From assembly GCA_963734815.1 (NCBI GenBank), contig CAVTIH010000002.1, forward strand, positions 620,001 to 684,000: 64,000 nt of DNA, in the 5' to 3' direction. The notes below the pieces were generated by a model. The model did no database searches. It was not told the DNA's origin and worked only from the letters and a program-made list of their open reading frames with translations. Shown here in pieces: positions 50,500 to 60,142 of this stretch. The stretch's first letter is position 1, and the number at the start of each line of letters is the position of its first letter. This DNA is from Palsa-744 sp963734815 (GTDB lineage: Bacteria > Actinomycetota > Thermoleophilia > Solirubrobacterales > Solirubrobacteraceae). The translations under genes and the position numbers were made by a program.

Positions 50500-52704
50500 T
50501 CAGCGCTTCTTCTTCTTGTAGCGCTTCTGCTTCTTGTGGCGCCCCTTACGTTTCTTGGCCTTCTTCTTGCTCTTCTTCTTCTTTGGTTCCGAGGTGCTGA
50601 CCTTGCCCAGTTCGGAGGGCACCAGCAGCGTGCCGAGCGCAGGTGGTTCCTGGATGACCTGCGCCGGGTATTCGCCGGTCGTGAACGTCATGTCCTGCCC
50701 GTAGCTGCTGCCGCCACCGTTGCTCGCGACGAGCCGGTAGTGGTAGGTCGTGCTCGGCAGCAGGTTCGGGATGCCCACAACCACCGGCTGAGGGCCTTCC
50801 AGAGCGCCCATGTCGACCTGGACGGTGGGCCAGCTGGACCCGTAGGCGGCGCTGGTGCCGTATTCGAAGAGGTACGTGGTGTCCCAGCCGTGCGGGTCGA
50901 CGGTGCCGTTCAGCGTCGCGGAGCCGACGCCGATACCGCTGGAGGCGCCGGTGCTGGCCGTCGGGGGGGGAACCGGCAGCGTCGTGAACGTTTCGTCAGG
51001 CCCCTTCACATCCGTTCCGCCAGGGCTGCTGGCGACGATCCGGTAGTGGTAAGTGGTGCCGGCCTTCAAACCGGACACCGGCTGGGAGATGAACACCGTT
51101 TCCAGGGTCAACGGAGTTTCGCCGTCCGGGATCGGCGCGACCGAGCCATAGGCGGTGGTCGTGCCGTATTCGAAGTGGTAGCCGGCAAGCGTCTCAGGGG
51201 TTTCAAGCGTGCCGTTCAGCGTCGCGGAGAACTGCGACACGAGTGTCGCCGGCAGCACGCCGACCACAGGCGCCGGAGTCGGCCCCGTCACGTAGGTATC
51301 GGCCGCACTGTGGACCACGCCGCCCGCGTAGCCCGCCTTCAGACGGTACGACACGACCACTTCTCCCGGCCGCAGCGGGGCACCTTCGATTGTCGCGCTG
51401 ACCGCGATCGGTGCTTCTCCCGTCAGCGGATTGGCTTCCGAGACCTCGCCAGGCGAGGAGCAGGGAACGCTGTGATCGTAGGTACCTGTGGACCCCAATT
51501 CTTCCGCGGTCGCGTATTCGAATTCACAGGACGTGACGGTCACGCCTTTGGGGTTCACCGTCCCGTTCAGCGTCGCGCCGCCCTTGACCTGCAGGTTCGT
51601 AGCTGCATCGGCCGCCGCGGCGGGCGTCGGGGGAGGCGGGGGCGCGGAGAACACGGCCACCATGCTCGCCCCCGCGTCCGCGACATACGCGAAGCCCGTC
51701 GCTGAGTCCACGGCGATACCCTGACCCGCGGTCAGGTGTCCTTCGCCGAAAGTTTCGATCAACGACCCGGAGGGCATCCCATTGCATGGAGCCAACGCGA
51801 CACAACTCGGGGCCTCGTTGAACTCCACGATCGAGGTGCCTTCGTCGACATAGAGGTCGCCGGCAAGGTCCGTAGCGGCGGCTGTTGCCTCCGGGGGACT
51901 TATATTTTCAATGAGAAGAGTACCCGCGGCATCGAGCTTTGCAAAGCCATCTCCAGCTACGTTATGCCCATTGCCGTGTATGTAAACGCTGCTGCCATCG
52001 GGGCTCACCGCAAACCCCGGCCCTGAGCCAATTCCGGCGTGTTCAAAGCGCGAGAGCAATTCGTTTCCGGACAGGTCGCTGAACTTCATGACTTCCGCAC
52101 GCCCGTCGTAATTGCGCACGTAGACCCACACTCCACCGCCAGAATCTACGGCGACGCCCTCTGGCGCTTGTTCGAACACTACCGGCAACTGGCCTAGATA
52201 CACGCCCGTCGCGGAGAACTTGTCGACCACATTATGACCCGTGTCGGCAACATAAACGTCGTGATCGGACGGGTCGCTCGGGTTATCCGAGTTATCGACA
52301 GCAATACCTTCTGGCGCAGAGAGCGGACCCGTAGGCGCGGCAGCACCGTTGAATTCGGCGAGCAGCGCGCTCCCGGTGGCGCTGAGCTCCTCCACCTTGC
52401 CGCTCCCCTGGTCAACGACATACACATCGCCGGTTTCTTCATTGACCGCGACGCCCGATGGATCCTTGAGCTGGCCGGGTTCACACGCACCTCCGACGCC
52501 TTCGCAGGGGCCGCCAAAGGATTTTTCGAAAGAACGACCCCCAGCCCAGGCTGGGGCGACGCCAAACGCCAGCACGCCAGCCGTACCCAGCACAGCGGTC
52601 ACTCGCGCGGCACGGCGGCGTCCCGCGCTCACGGGTTGAGCGGTGCTCGCGCTCCGCGTCTTTGATCTGCTCGCTCCCTGGCGTACTGGACCGAAGATGC
52701 TCAT
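50500..52704 (-). CDS. Secreted NHL/Fn3-type repeat protein with basic tail (operon B, gene 5)
   Basis: 734 residues. A long basic leader and signal peptide (RVTAVLGTAGVLAFGVAPAWAGG), an NHL propeller (about 50-370: DPSGVAVNEETGDVYVVD; APEGIAVDNS; GQGIAVDSATGFAYVAD), a proline-rich hinge, then three Fn3-like units with TTYHYRIV/TTYHYRLV and the same Lys/Arg tail as copy A (KKKKSKKKAKKRKG plus RYKKKKR). The C-terminal 150 residues are virtually identical to copy A gene 5, but the propeller half is unrelated in detail and locally AT-richer (51890-52110), so the gene is mosaic. The start overlaps gene 4 by 4 nt. Confidence 0.8.
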   Translation of the reverse strand: MSIFGPVRQGASRSKTRSASTAQPVSAGRRRAARVTAVLGTAGVLAFGVAPAWAGGRSFEKSFGGPCEGVGGACEPGQLKDPSGVAVNEETGDVYVVDQGSGKVEELSATGSALLAEFNGAAAPTGPLSAPEGIAVDNSDNPSDPSDHDVYVADTGHNVVDKFSATGVYLGQLPVVFEQAPEGVAVDSGGGVWVYVRNYDGRAEVMKFSDLSGNELLSRFEHAGIGSGPGFAVSPDGSSVYIHGNGHNVAGDGFAKLDAAGTLLIENISPPEATAAATDLAGDLYVDEGTSIVEFNEAPSCVALAPCNGMPSGSLIETFGEGHLTAGQGIAVDSATGFAYVADAGASMVAVFSAPPPPPTPAAAADAATNLQVKGGATLNGTVNPKGVTVTSCEFEYATAEELGSTGTYDHSVPCSSPGEVSEANPLTGEAPIAVSATIEGAPLRPGEVVVSYRLKAGYAGGVVHSAADTYVTGPTPAPVVGVLPATLVSQFSATLNGTLETPETLAGYHFEYGTTTAYGSVAPIPDGETPLTLETVFISQPVSGLKAGTTYHYRIVASSPGGTDVKGPDETFTTLPVPPPTASTGASSGIGVGSATLNGTVDPHGWDTTYLFEYGTSAAYGSSWPTVQVDMGALEGPQPVVVGIPNLLPSTTYHYRLVASNGGGSSYGQDMTFTTGEYPAQVIQEPPALGTLLVPSELGKVSTSEPKKKKSKKKAKKRKGRHKKQKRYKKKKR

Positions 52705-54479
52705 TTCTTGCCCCCGCCCTTCCTCTTGGCCTTCTTTGGCTTCGGTTTCTGCTTGCTACTCCTGAGCGACTGGTGGCCCAGCCTGCGCGACTCGTGGCCC
52801 ACAACCTTGATGCTCGCGGCTTTCGCGCCCTTGCTCGTGCTCGCCGGTGGCGCCGGCTCGAGCAGCGAGGTCGGAACAAGCGGCGGCGCCACCGGCTCGC
52901 TGAGCACCGCAGTCGGGTAGGCGCTCGTCGTGAACGTCTCATCGACGCCATAGACCGTGCCGAACGTGTTGGTCGCCACGATCCGGTAGTGGTAGGTCGT
53001 GCCGGGCGTGAGGCCTTGCAACGTGGCCACATACGCGCTCTGCCCCTGTTCGGTGCCCGCGCTGCCGAAGATCCGGGTGCCGTAGCTGGTGTCAACCCCG
53101 ATGTCGAACTCGTAGACGGTTGCGAACCCCTGCGTGTCGATCGTTCCCGTCAGCGTCGCCGCGTTCTGCGCCACACCCGTGGCCTGCCCGGTGCTCACCA
53201 CCGGTGGCTGCACAGGCGGCGTGGTGAATGTCTCATCTCCACCGACCGCTTGACCGAATTCGTTCGTCGCGACGACCCGGTAGTGGTAGGTGGTGCTGGG
53301 TTGCAGGCCGGCCAGCTCTTGCGCGACGGTCGTCGGACCCGCAGAGGCAGCGATGTCGCCGTCTGGGACTGGGGCGCTCGCGCCATAGGAGGCGCTCGTG
53401 CCGTATTCGAAGTGGTAGGTGGTGTCGGCGTTGCCCGGGTCGATCGTTGCGGTCACTTCCACATGCGTCTGCGTTACAGCCGAGCTCGACTCACGCTGAG
53501 CTGTCGGCGTCACGTGCGGCGCGTAGATCCAGACCACATTGTGGCCGCCATCGGTTACGTACAGTTGGCCGGACGGGCCGACTGCAAGGGTGTTGATCGT
53601 GCCCGATGACCCGAGTTCCGAGGTGCCGATCGTGCCGAGGCCGAAGTCGGTGAGCTGTTCGCCGCTTGGGCTGTACACGACGACGTGGAAGCCCGAGCCA
53701 CTGTTCTCACCGACGAGGATTTCGCCGCCTGCACCTACCGCGACCGACTCCGAGCCGTCGCTCCCGGGACCACAGGTATCTCCTGAGGCGGCGGTGCAGA
53801 CGTTGCCTTTGGTCGTCTGGTCGACACCGGTGCCGATCGCCATCACGAACGTGCCGCTCGCGGTGAACTCCTCCAGCCGGCCGTTGCCGTTGTCCGCCAC
53901 ATACACGTTCCCAGCCGCATCGACCGCCACACCGGTAGGTTCCCGCAGCGCCTCCGGGCCGGAGCCGGTGATCGTTTTCAGCACTCCGCCGGTGGGGCTG
54001 AACACCTGCACCTCGTTGTTCGGCGCGTTCGGCAGATACACATTCCCGGCCGCATCGCTTGCGATCTGCACGGCCGTAACCCTCCCGATCAGGTTCGCCG
54101 ACCCGGCGATCGAGAACGAAGAGACGAACTGACCGGAGGGGTCAAACGTCGAGATCATTTCTTCCCCCAGCCCGTTCACCACATACACGTCGTGGTTCAC
54201 CGGATCGACCGCGATCCCCGTGGCGAATTCAGGGCTGGCAGTGAGGGTTTTAAGATAGGTGCCGTTCGATCGGTATTCGAAGACCCCGGGTTCCAGGATG
54301 TTACTTACATAAACGTCGCCGGAGGCCTGGTCGACCGCGACGCCGAGCGGCACTTGGAGCTGGCCGGCGCCGAAGCTGCCGACCGAGACGTAGGTGGTGC
54401 TCGCCTGCGCTGTGGCGCCCCCGAGAGCGCTGAGCACGATCGCGGCGATGCCCGCGAGGATTGCAGTGGGTGTCCTCAT
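52701..54479 (-). CDS. Secreted NHL-repeat protein with two Fn3-like domains (operon B, gene 4)
   Basis: 592 residues, close homolog of 38554-40359: same signal peptide type (LAGIAAIVLSALGGATAQA), NHL blades (VPLGVAVDQASGDVYVSN; REPTGVAVDAAGNVYVAD; LYVTDGGHNVVWIYA), two Fn3-like domains with TTYHYRVVATN and TTYHYRIVATN, and a basic end (LRSSKQKPKPKKAKRKGGGKK). The tail differs from copy A in sequence but not in charge, suggesting selection on composition. It overlaps gene 3 by 4 nt. Confidence 0.82.
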   Translation of the reverse strand: MRTPTAILAGIAAIVLSALGGATAQASTTYVSVGSFGAGQLQVPLGVAVDQASGDVYVSNILEPGVFEYRSNGTYLKTLTASPEFATGIAVDPVNHDVYVVNGLGEEMISTFDPSGQFVSSFSIAGSANLIGRVTAVQIASDAAGNVYLPNAPNNEVQVFSPTGGVLKTITGSGPEALREPTGVAVDAAGNVYVADNGNGRLEEFTASGTFVMAIGTGVDQTTKGNVCTAASGDTCGPGSDGSESVAVGAGGEILVGENSGSGFHVVVYSPSGEQLTDFGLGTIGTSELGSSGTINTLAVGPSGQLYVTDGGHNVVWIYAPHVTPTAQRESSSAVTQTHVEVTATIDPGNADTTYHFEYGTSASYGASAPVPDGDIAASAGPTTVAQELAGLQPSTTYHYRVVATNEFGQAVGGDETFTTPPVQPPVVSTGQATGVAQNAATLTGTIDTQGFATVYEFDIGVDTSYGTRIFGSAGTEQGQSAYVATLQGLTPGTTYHYRIVATNTFGTVYGVDETFTTSAYPTAVLSEPVAPPLVPTSLLEPAPPASTSKGAKAASIKVVGHESRRLGHQSLRSSKQKPKPKKAKRKGGGKK

Positions 54480-57400
54480 CGGTTGCCCCTCCCGTGTGTG
54501 CCGTTACGGTGCTTGGCCGTTCGAGCTCCGCGAGCCCCACCGGCCTTCTTTGCTTTCTTCTTGCCTGCCTTCTCAGCTTTCTGGCAGCCGGTGACTTTGA
54601 TCTGCGTGTTCTGCTTGAACTGCGCGCCGTCCTGCGCGGTGAACTGGGTCGGCATCACGAGCTTCTCCTTGCAGGGGTTCCCGTTGGCCGTCAACGCCGA
54701 GAACCGGCCTGCCGGCAGGAACAGCTCGAAGCTCGAGACCGGCACATCTGGGACGTTCGTGAACGCGGTGCTCGTAACCCCCGCTTTGGAGATGAACGTA
54801 TTCCCGACCAGGTTGACCCTTACCCCATAGCCCTGCAGCACCGCGACGAGGTTCGGGAACGCTTCGCCGCCGTGCGAGACGAAATACACCGGGCCCCGCA
54901 GCTTCACCGGCAAGATCGGCGTCACAGCCTGTACAGCGCCGACCACCGACGCCGCCGGACAGGCCGCCGGGTTCGCTTCGAACGTCGCTGCCGGGCACGC
55001 TTTCTGCAGCGTCGGCAGCCGCGAGGGCAGCTGTTTGGGAAGTTCCACCCGCACATGCGCGATGTTCGACTGCGCACCGGGTGGCAGCGTCAATTTCGCG
55101 TCGAGGCTAGTGCCATTCAAGCGCGAGGGTTTACCCGAGGTCGTAACACTGAATTTCGGGCCGAACGGCAACCCCGCGCAGCCCGCAACCGCGAACGGCG
55201 CACTCTCTTCGGTCTGCGTGCCCTGCGAGCCGGAGACCGTCGCGGTGATATGGAGTTGCGCGCAATCGGTCGGGTTGAAGATGAACCCGGGCCGGTTGAT
55301 CGTCACGTTCGTTTTGCGCAGCCGTAGGGGGATGCCATCCAGGATCTGCGGCAACGGGTCGGTCGTGACCGTCAACGCCGCCGTGTAGGGATCGACGTTG
55401 ATCCTGGCGCGCACCACCACATTCCCCAGGTTGAACGGGCCCGCCTTCGTCGGAACCACGATCGACAAGCCGAACGGAGCGCCCTTGTACGGGCCCGTCA
55501 GATACACCATCCCTTTCTGGTAGTACGGGTGCGAGCCCGGGCCGGCCGCAACGGTCATTTCCCCGATCTGCGAAGACGACGAGCACGTTCCCAGGTCGGC
55601 CTGGGGCTCCCCGCACAAGGGAACCCCCGACAAGCTCCCCAACAGGCCGGGGGGAGTCACAACCTTGATCTGCGAGAGGTCCTGTTCGCGGTCTTCGCGG
55701 TTCAACGTGACCGTCAGCGGGCTCAACTGCCCCGCGTTTGGGTTCGACGTACCGGCTTCGAACGCCGGTTTGAACGGCCACACCGCCGGGCACGCTTCCC
55801 CGTTGCCGTTCCAATCGACGTTGAACTGCGACTCAGGCGTCGCGTCCGGCGTGATCGGCGAGCTCCACGGCGTCAAATCCGCCGTGCTCGTGAACGTCCC
55901 ACACGCCTGCGGCGTCGCCAACGACGCGCGCAACCCGCTGCTGAAGTGCAACTGCACATCGGTGACCGGCAGTTGCGGGAGGTTCTTGAAGGTCGTCGTC
56001 AACTGCCCCGTACTCGAGTTCGTGTAGATCTTGCCTTCCTGCTTGACGACCACCCCAGCGCCTTCGAACTGCAGGAAGATCCGGTACATGTTCCCATCCG
56101 AAGCATCCGCGTTCGTACACGGATCGCAATGCGGCGTCCCAAGGAACACCTGGCCTTCGAGCGGTTCGGGCAGCAGCGGCGTGAAGACCTTCACCGTTCC
56201 GATCTGCGACGCCGCCGGACACGCTCCCCCACTCGCCGAGGAGAGAGCGATCTGCGCGTCATCACAACCCGCAAGTCCATCCCCCGCCGACGGCGAGATC
56301 GATAACCCCGACGGCAACGTCACAGTCGTGTCCTCGAGCTCCGGTGTGACCAGCGCCGGGACCTGCTGCACCGCCTGGGGAACATGCAGATCGACCGTCG
56401 TACCCGCCGGCTCATCCGCCTGCGTCGTATCCGGCGTGACCGACAACGACGGATTGAACTGCAGCAGTTCACAACCCATCAGCGACGGGAACTCCGTCGC
56501 GGACTTAGACGCCCACCGCGGATCGCTCAAATCCGGCTGTCCATCAGGCAGATACGGGCCCGGGTCCTGCCACGAATCCACATACACCGTCGCGATCTGC
56601 GGCGCCGTAGAGCAATCCACCGGATTGTCCAAGAACGCAATCGGCGCGGCGCCAGACACCGCGCTCCGGTATTCGTTGTAAATATCCGGATCGGTCGACG
56701 GCGTCCCGAAGAACGTCACCGACACATCGACCGGAGCACCACCTCCGGGAATACCGGGTGTGGTGATACGCACACCATAATTGGAGTCCGGCGTGACACT
56801 CGCATACAGCGGCACACGCACTTTGAGGCCCCGGATCAGGATCACGAACTCGGCCGGATAACCCTTATCGGGAACCACGTTGTACATCGGGGAAACCGCA
56901 CTATTCTGCGGTTCCGTCGGACGTCCAAAGATCGTCAGCCTCGCAAAACCGATCTGTGTACTGGGCGGACAGTTTTCGGCGGCAACATCGTAGGCCGGGC
57001 ACTTTTCGACCACCGTCGGATTACCGACAAAGCCCTGGGGGACGTCGACGACGACATCCTTCGTCTGCGCCGCCAGACCATCAAGGCCACCAGCCGTGTT
57101 GTAGAGGTCAGGGTACTGCGTGCCCTCCACCGTGTTTAGCGAAAATGAGACGGTCGTCTCGTACGGGTGATCGCCCGCCTGCGCATCCGTCAACCCATTC
57201 GAGCCGGTCACTTCCGCCCCCACCGCCGCGAGACCAAACGGCGCCGCCAGCGATTCCGCTTCCGTGCCGATCGCCGTCGTCACACTCGCCGACGCATTCG
57301 GCGCACCACCGCCCGACACGATCACGCTGTTGGTGACCGGGCCCACAGCACCAGGCGCAACCGCCACATCGAAGACCACCGTCAGGCGCTGGCCTGGCTG

Positions 57401-57754
57401 CAGCACGGAGTTGTAAGTACACGTCGCGGTCGACACCTGGCCACACGGGAATTCAAAGCTTTCTGACCCCGCATCAAGACCGCCCGCGAAAGATGTCAGT
57501 GTCAAACCGTGGGGCAACTGATCCCTGATTACGATCGGACTCCCGTCCGTCGGCTGGCTACTCGTATTCGTCACCTTCACCTGGTAGGCATCGGGAAGTT
57601 TTTTTGTGTCGAACGCGGAAGAGAAAACCGTCGGTCCCGCGACGACTTTGACCGAAAGACCCGGAGGAACGGCAGCTGACACACTCGGCGCCCCGGCACC
57701 CCCCGCAAACAAGACGCTCAGACCAGCCAGGGCGCCAATCAACCATCTCCTCAT
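54476..57754 (-). CDS. 1092-residue secreted repeat protein with basic tail (operon B, gene 3)
   Basis: Same length as its copy A homolog and very similar throughout: signal peptide, DUF11-like first domain (YQVKVTNTSSQPTDGSPIVI), the four Cys-x-x-x-Ser/Thr-x-Ile-Gly motifs (CPPSTQIG, CPAASQIG, CSSSSQIG, CPAASVVG) and the tail EKAGKKKAKKAGGARG. The differences between A and B are scattered substitutions with no length change, in contrast to gene 5. One-base overlap with gene 2 (TGATG). Function unknown; presumably a structural surface protein. Confidence 0.8.
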   Translation of the reverse strand: MRRWLIGALAGLSVLFAGGAGAPSVSAAVPPGLSVKVVAGPTVFSSAFDTKKLPDAYQVKVTNTSSQPTDGSPIVIRDQLPHGLTLTSFAGGLDAGSESFEFPCGQVSTATCTYNSVLQPGQRLTVVFDVAVAPGAVGPVTNSVIVSGGGAPNASASVTTAIGTEAESLAAPFGLAAVGAEVTGSNGLTDAQAGDHPYETTVSFSLNTVEGTQYPDLYNTAGGLDGLAAQTKDVVVDVPQGFVGNPTVVEKCPAYDVAAENCPPSTQIGFARLTIFGRPTEPQNSAVSPMYNVVPDKGYPAEFVILIRGLKVRVPLYASVTPDSNYGVRITTPGIPGGGAPVDVSVTFFGTPSTDPDIYNEYRSAVSGAAPIAFLDNPVDCSTAPQIATVYVDSWQDPGPYLPDGQPDLSDPRWASKSATEFPSLMGCELLQFNPSLSVTPDTTQADEPAGTTVDLHVPQAVQQVPALVTPELEDTTVTLPSGLSISPSAGDGLAGCDDAQIALSSASGGACPAASQIGTVKVFTPLLPEPLEGQVFLGTPHCDPCTNADASDGNMYRIFLQFEGAGVVVKQEGKIYTNSSTGQLTTTFKNLPQLPVTDVQLHFSSGLRASLATPQACGTFTSTADLTPWSSPITPDATPESQFNVDWNGNGEACPAVWPFKPAFEAGTSNPNAGQLSPLTVTLNREDREQDLSQIKVVTPPGLLGSLSGVPLCGEPQADLGTCSSSSQIGEMTVAAGPGSHPYYQKGMVYLTGPYKGAPFGLSIVVPTKAGPFNLGNVVVRARINVDPYTAALTVTTDPLPQILDGIPLRLRKTNVTINRPGFIFNPTDCAQLHITATVSGSQGTQTEESAPFAVAGCAGLPFGPKFSVTTSGKPSRLNGTSLDAKLTLPPGAQSNIAHVRVELPKQLPSRLPTLQKACPAATFEANPAACPAASVVGAVQAVTPILPVKLRGPVYFVSHGGEAFPNLVAVLQGYGVRVNLVGNTFISKAGVTSTAFTNVPDVPVSSFELFLPAGRFSALTANGNPCKEKLVMPTQFTAQDGAQFKQNTQIKVTGCQKAEKAGKKKAKKAGGARGARTAKHRNGTHGRGNR

Positions 57755-60123
57755 CAGCGACCTGCCTTTCGGTTCGCACGACCGCCCACAGCGGCTTTCA
57801 TTGCCCTGTCCACACGCCGCTTCGCGCGCTTCTTGCCCTTCTTCGCTTTCGCCTTCTTAGCCTTTGCCTTGGGCTTCGCCTGCAATTGCGCCGCCGGTTC
57901 GCCCACCAGCGGAGGGTTACCGCCGGCCTGAAATTCACTTCCGGGCGAAAGCAGCGTCGGCGCCGCGCTCAGCGCACCCTGACAGGCATCACCCGAACAG
58001 GACGGCGACACCGCGGGCGCGGGAAAGCCGCCGTCGACCCGCGCGTCGTAGATATCGATATCGGTGTCCGTATCCTGCCCCACCAACCGATCCGCGGTCG
58101 TGAAGAGAACATCGCCACCTGACGAGTCCGTACTGATCAGTTGCACGTTGCTCGAGAACGCGAAACCGGTATCGGTGAGATCCTGGCCATCGGAGATCAA
58201 GCTCACCCGTCCCGTATGATACTCGTAGACATTGTTCGCATATATCGGTTCGTGAGCAGATCCCCTATCCGTTTCGCCGATAACCGCTTCGTTGAGTGCC
58301 TGCGGGGTAAGACCGACGGTGCTCTGAAAAAAGACATATGAGCCATCGGCAGACACCGACAGATGACTCCAGTAGCTTCCAGGCTGGTAGTAGTCACCCT
58401 CGCCGCCGGTTGTCGTCTGGATGAACGCGCCGTTGAGAGGTTGACCGTAGGGATTGTACCTAGCGGGCACATTGCCGTTGCGGTTAAAGCCGCCCTGGCC
58501 AATCGATACACGCACCAGCGACCTGGTCTGCGCGTCATACTCGAACACCTGCCTCGCCGTACTGGTGTCGTCCGGCGTCAAGTCGCGATTGCTGGTGAAC
58601 ACCAGAAAACGGCCGTCTGGCGTCGCATCCCCACCTTCCTGACCGTTGTCGTATGAGCCTGCCAACCCAGTTTCCCAAGCCGCGCGATCCCGAGAGGACA
58701 GCTGGGCGATGAACGCGATGCTTCCGGCCGGATGGCTGGCATCGCGTTCGAACACATACAGGTTGTTCGCCCCCGCTACGGCCGATTCGTCCTCAGCATT
58801 TGGCGTCTTCGTCAATACACTCTGTGCAAGGAAGTAGACGTGCGAGCCGTCCTGGGAGATCACAGGTTTAGTCTTTTCAAGCACTTCGGCCTGCACGCTT
58901 CCTACGGTCGCGTCCGCACTGGAGACCAGCACCACTCTTGCTCCCGCGGGCGCGTCGAAGTCGTACTCGTAGAGATTGCCGCTCGTGTCGCCGCCGAGCA
59001 GCGGCTGTGCGGTCCAGAAAAACACCTTCGAGCCATCTTCCGAGGCTCCCGCGAACTGCGCGGCGCCAAACACCCCCGCTTCGGTGTCGCACGCCGAGCA
59101 GTCTTCCTTGGTGGGCTCGGAGATCGCAACCGTATGCGCATCCGCCAGACCATTGTCGACCCGCGCAAACACCTCCTTGGCCACCGGTCCGCCCCCGCAC
59201 CCTGGCTGCGCGGTGAAGAACACTGTGTCGCCGTCCGTCGAAACGGCATTCGAGGAAGTGCGATCGCCGCCGAGCTCGATCCCACATGGACTGAGCACTT
59301 CCCCAGCGGGAAGGGTCCTGCCCCCCACGACGGTCGTGCCGTCGCTGACCCCGACGAGCATCGGCGTGGTGTTGCCCACCCCCGCATACTCATACAAACT
59401 GCTCTTGGGACCCGAAGGACTGTCCACAGTGTTGTCAAATGGCCAGAAGTAGTGCTTGAGCGTGAAGAAGATGTGCGACGCGTCGGCCGACACCCCGACT
59501 GGAAGCAGATCGGCGGCTTCACCCAGTGGTCCCGGTTCACCGGGCGGCGCCGTTGGCGGAAGCGCCGGGCCGACGTCCACGATCGAGCGATCGGGGCGGC
59601 GCACGAAGAAGTCGATCCTGTTATCTGCCTGCGCGATCTCCCGGTCCATGAAAACCGTCGTCTGGCCATCCAGGCTGCTTCCCGCAAAATTGAAGAACCT
59701 TCCAATCAGATACGGGAGGTATCCCGAGCTGGGCGGGTCGTCGGCCACCTCCGTCCAGCCCGTGGCCGTGCGCGACGTCGAGTAAAAGGACTCCGGGCCC
59801 GTGAGCGTAAGCTCCGGAAAGGCTTCCAGTCCGGCGATAGCCGCGGAATCGACCATCAGGCCCGAGGACCCGTCAGGATCGCCTTCTTCCCAGTAGACGT
59901 GACCGGTGTTCTTGAATGGTGGTGAGACCAGCTCGTACGCGCGGCAGTCGGGCAGCTGGGTGGAGGGCCCGGTGCGAAACGCGGCGTTGGGGCATTCTTC
60001 CGTGGCGGCCGCGGTGGCGGGCAGGAACGCGGCGAGCGTGGTCGCGCTGAAGAGCGCGATCGCGGCCGCGAGGACCCCGGCGCGGTTGTACCTTCTTTGC
60101 TTGTTTTCACCGTTGCTCAGCAT
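57754..60123 (-). CDS. Secreted beta-propeller (TolB/PD40-like) protein with basic tail (operon B, gene 2)
   Basis: 789 residues, homolog of 43634-46051 with the same signal peptide type, CRAYELVSPPFKNTGHVYW start and blade motifs (DASHIFFT, TDGDTVFFT, EDGSKVFFW, QDGSHVYFL, PDGRFLVFT, ADGSYVFFQ, SSGGDVLFT). The 16-residue difference is mostly in the basic tail (KPKAKAKKAKAKKGKKRAKR here) and small loop changes. It lies 19 bp after the regulator with an AGGAG ribosome site. Confidence 0.82.
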   Translation of the reverse strand: MLSNGENKQRRYNRAGVLAAAIALFSATTLAAFLPATAAATEECPNAAFRTGPSTQLPDCRAYELVSPPFKNTGHVYWEEGDPDGSSGLMVDSAAIAGLEAFPELTLTGPESFYSTSRTATGWTEVADDPPSSGYLPYLIGRFFNFAGSSLDGQTTVFMDREIAQADNRIDFFVRRPDRSIVDVGPALPPTAPPGEPGPLGEAADLLPVGVSADASHIFFTLKHYFWPFDNTVDSPSGPKSSLYEYAGVGNTTPMLVGVSDGTTVVGGRTLPAGEVLSPCGIELGGDRTSSNAVSTDGDTVFFTAQPGCGGGPVAKEVFARVDNGLADAHTVAISEPTKEDCSACDTEAGVFGAAQFAGASEDGSKVFFWTAQPLLGGDTSGNLYEYDFDAPAGARVVLVSSADATVGSVQAEVLEKTKPVISQDGSHVYFLAQSVLTKTPNAEDESAVAGANNLYVFERDASHPAGSIAFIAQLSSRDRAAWETGLAGSYDNGQEGGDATPDGRFLVFTSNRDLTPDDTSTARQVFEYDAQTRSLVRVSIGQGGFNRNGNVPARYNPYGQPLNGAFIQTTTGGEGDYYQPGSYWSHLSVSADGSYVFFQSTVGLTPQALNEAVIGETDRGSAHEPIYANNVYEYHTGRVSLISDGQDLTDTGFAFSSNVQLISTDSSGGDVLFTTADRLVGQDTDTDIDIYDARVDGGFPAPAVSPSCSGDACQGALSAAPTLLSPGSEFQAGGNPPLVGEPAAQLQAKPKAKAKKAKAKKGKKRAKRRVDRAMKAAVGGRANRKAGR

Positions 60124-60142
60124 GCCTGCTCCTATATCGATC

